From positions 1 to 7,933 of the forward strand of contig JAWXBG010000210.1 in NCBI GenBank assembly GCA_034439875.1: a DNA stretch of 7,933 bases, read 5' to 3'. This document shows, one piece after another, positions 7,419 to 7,933 of the stretch (position 1 is the stretch's first letter; each line of letters opens with the position of its first letter). A program made the position numbers and the translations under genes. The DNA comes from JAWXBG01 sp034439875. Its GTDB lineage: Bacteria > Bacteroidota > Bacteroidia > Flavobacteriales_D > Sanyastnellaceae. The notes under the pieces were generated by a model. That model was not told the origin of the DNA. It did not search any database and was given only the letters and a program-made list of their open reading frames with translations.

Positions 7419-7776
7419 ATGAGAAAGATCATTGCCTTTGCTACTGTGCTGCTACTGTTTTCAATTCCCTTTATTGCTCAAATCTCAGAGCTGGATAATA
7501 TGAGATCATGGGGAGATACTTCCGAAACACCTGAAAATACGAGTGTAGAAAGTGGGAGCTTTAGAAGACTCGAACTTGGGCCGCCCGACAACACCTGGAT
7601 TCGAGAGATTATTCCCACAAAACGAGTTATTCCCTATCCTTATTTGCGTGAAGCGGATGTGATTTGGGCCAAGAGGGTTTAACAAGTGCTCGATAGGCGC
7701 GAAAAAATTGAACCACCCTCTTTACTTCCCGTTTAATCGGATAGGAGATAGAAAAAGTCTTTTCGATTGTATTAAA
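7419..7776 (+). pseudogene. Truncated, frameshifted gldN paralogue (gldO-like remnant)
   Basis: The ATG at 7419 opens a signal peptide (MRKIIAFATVLLLFSIPFIA) and a reading frame whose residues 62-87 resemble GldN: IREIIPTKRVIPYPYLREAD against VREANPTKKVIPHPYLREAD, then WAKRV. The frame stops at TAA 7680-7682, exactly where gldN has the Trp codon of KRVWQ. Homology continues past the stop (QVLDRREK against QVIDLREK) and then needs a +1 shift near 7707-7709, where ATTG replaces the gldN ATG. In the new frame it reads NHPLYFPFNRIGDRKSLFDCIK, against NHALYFPIDRIEDRKSLFDCIK in GldN. Similarity ends at 7776, about one third of the way along gldN. A nonsense change, a frameshift and loss of the last two thirds make a working protein very unlikely. 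Residues 22-61 of the remnant have no counterpart in GldN. Flavobacterium carries gldO beside gldN, so this is plausibly a decayed equivalent. The 87-residue product could still be made and exported. Confidence 0.85.
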
Positions 7777-7933
7777 CCCAGAATCCGCGTTGGGATTCGC
7801 TATGAAGTGCTAAACCCCAAAGATAGCAGGTGCTCTCGCCAGATTTTTATTCCGTTTAGCGCATTAGTGCGAATTAAAATTAAATGCACTTCGGGATACA
7901 AGATGGAGCAACAAGCATATTCACCAAAGGGGC
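7777..7933. other. Unrecognised sequence replacing the 3' part of the gldO-like gene
   Basis: No similarity to gldN is visible after 7776, and I recognise no gene here. One forward frame runs without a stop from 7663 through the pseudogene to the window edge, and the part beyond the breakpoint gives no familiar motif. The stretch is rich in short inverted repeats: GAATCC 7781-7786 with GGATTC 7793-7798; GCTAT 7799-7803 with ATAGC 7823-7827; GAAGTGC 7804-7810 with GCACTTC 7886-7892; AGTGC 7866-7870 with GCACT 7886-7890. This would fit a small non-coding repeat element or structured DNA, but the window ends before any far boundary. Nature unknown. Confidence 0.4.

Noticed and set aside
7419..7682. 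Calling the 87-codon frame a small intact exported protein
   Set aside because: GldN homology continues past its stop codon and then in another frame, which is the signature of a broken longer gene.
1..7933. CRISPR arrays, tRNA or rRNA genes, transposase genes
   Set aside because: No regularly spaced repeats, cloverleaf-like sequence, rRNA motifs or transposase motifs were seen on either strand.

Overview
The window comes from a member of the Bacteroidota, most likely a Flavobacteriales-type bacterium. The main evidence is an intact core operon of the type IX secretion system (T9SS) and gliding motor, found only in this phylum. Supporting signs are the moderate-to-low GC content, the weak or absent Shine-Dalgarno sequences, and a promoter-like TTTG / TAnnTTTG pair instead of a sigma70 promoter. 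All supported genes lie on the + strand.

Layout. (1) Positions 70-1233 hold a ureohydrolase-fold (arginase/formimidoylglutamase family) protein that lacks three of the six usual metal ligands. (2) Positions 1234-1380 are intergenic, with an 11-T tract, a candidate promoter and a 13-bp palindrome just downstream of it. (3) Positions 1381-7320 carry porP/sprF-like, gldK, gldL, gldM and gldN, in that order. They end at a textbook intrinsic terminator at 7332-7363. (4) Positions 7419-7776 carry the 5' third of a second gldN-like gene (gldO-like). It is broken by an in-frame stop and a one-base frameshift, and its homology to gldN ends abruptly at 7776. (5) Positions 7777-7933 are unrelated, unrecognised sequence rich in short inverted repeats.

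How the genes work together, from established knowledge of the families. GldL and GldM form the inner-membrane motor driven by the proton gradient: GldL gives the two-helix cytoplasmic-side ring, and GldM gives one helix plus a long periplasmic shaft. The shaft contacts the periplasmic ring of the outer-membrane lipoprotein GldK and its partner GldN. PorP/SprF-family beta-barrels work with this ring or with secreted substrates at the outer membrane. All five proteins appear full length with the expected targeting signals, so the machine encoded here looks functional. The order porP-K-L-M-N resembles the Porphyromonas por operon, while the sequences look like the gliding-bacteria Gld branch.

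I do not see a clearly new system. The points most worth checking are the decayed gldO-like copy and its sharp breakpoint, the degenerate ureohydrolase next to the operon, and the promoter/palindrome arrangement before porP.
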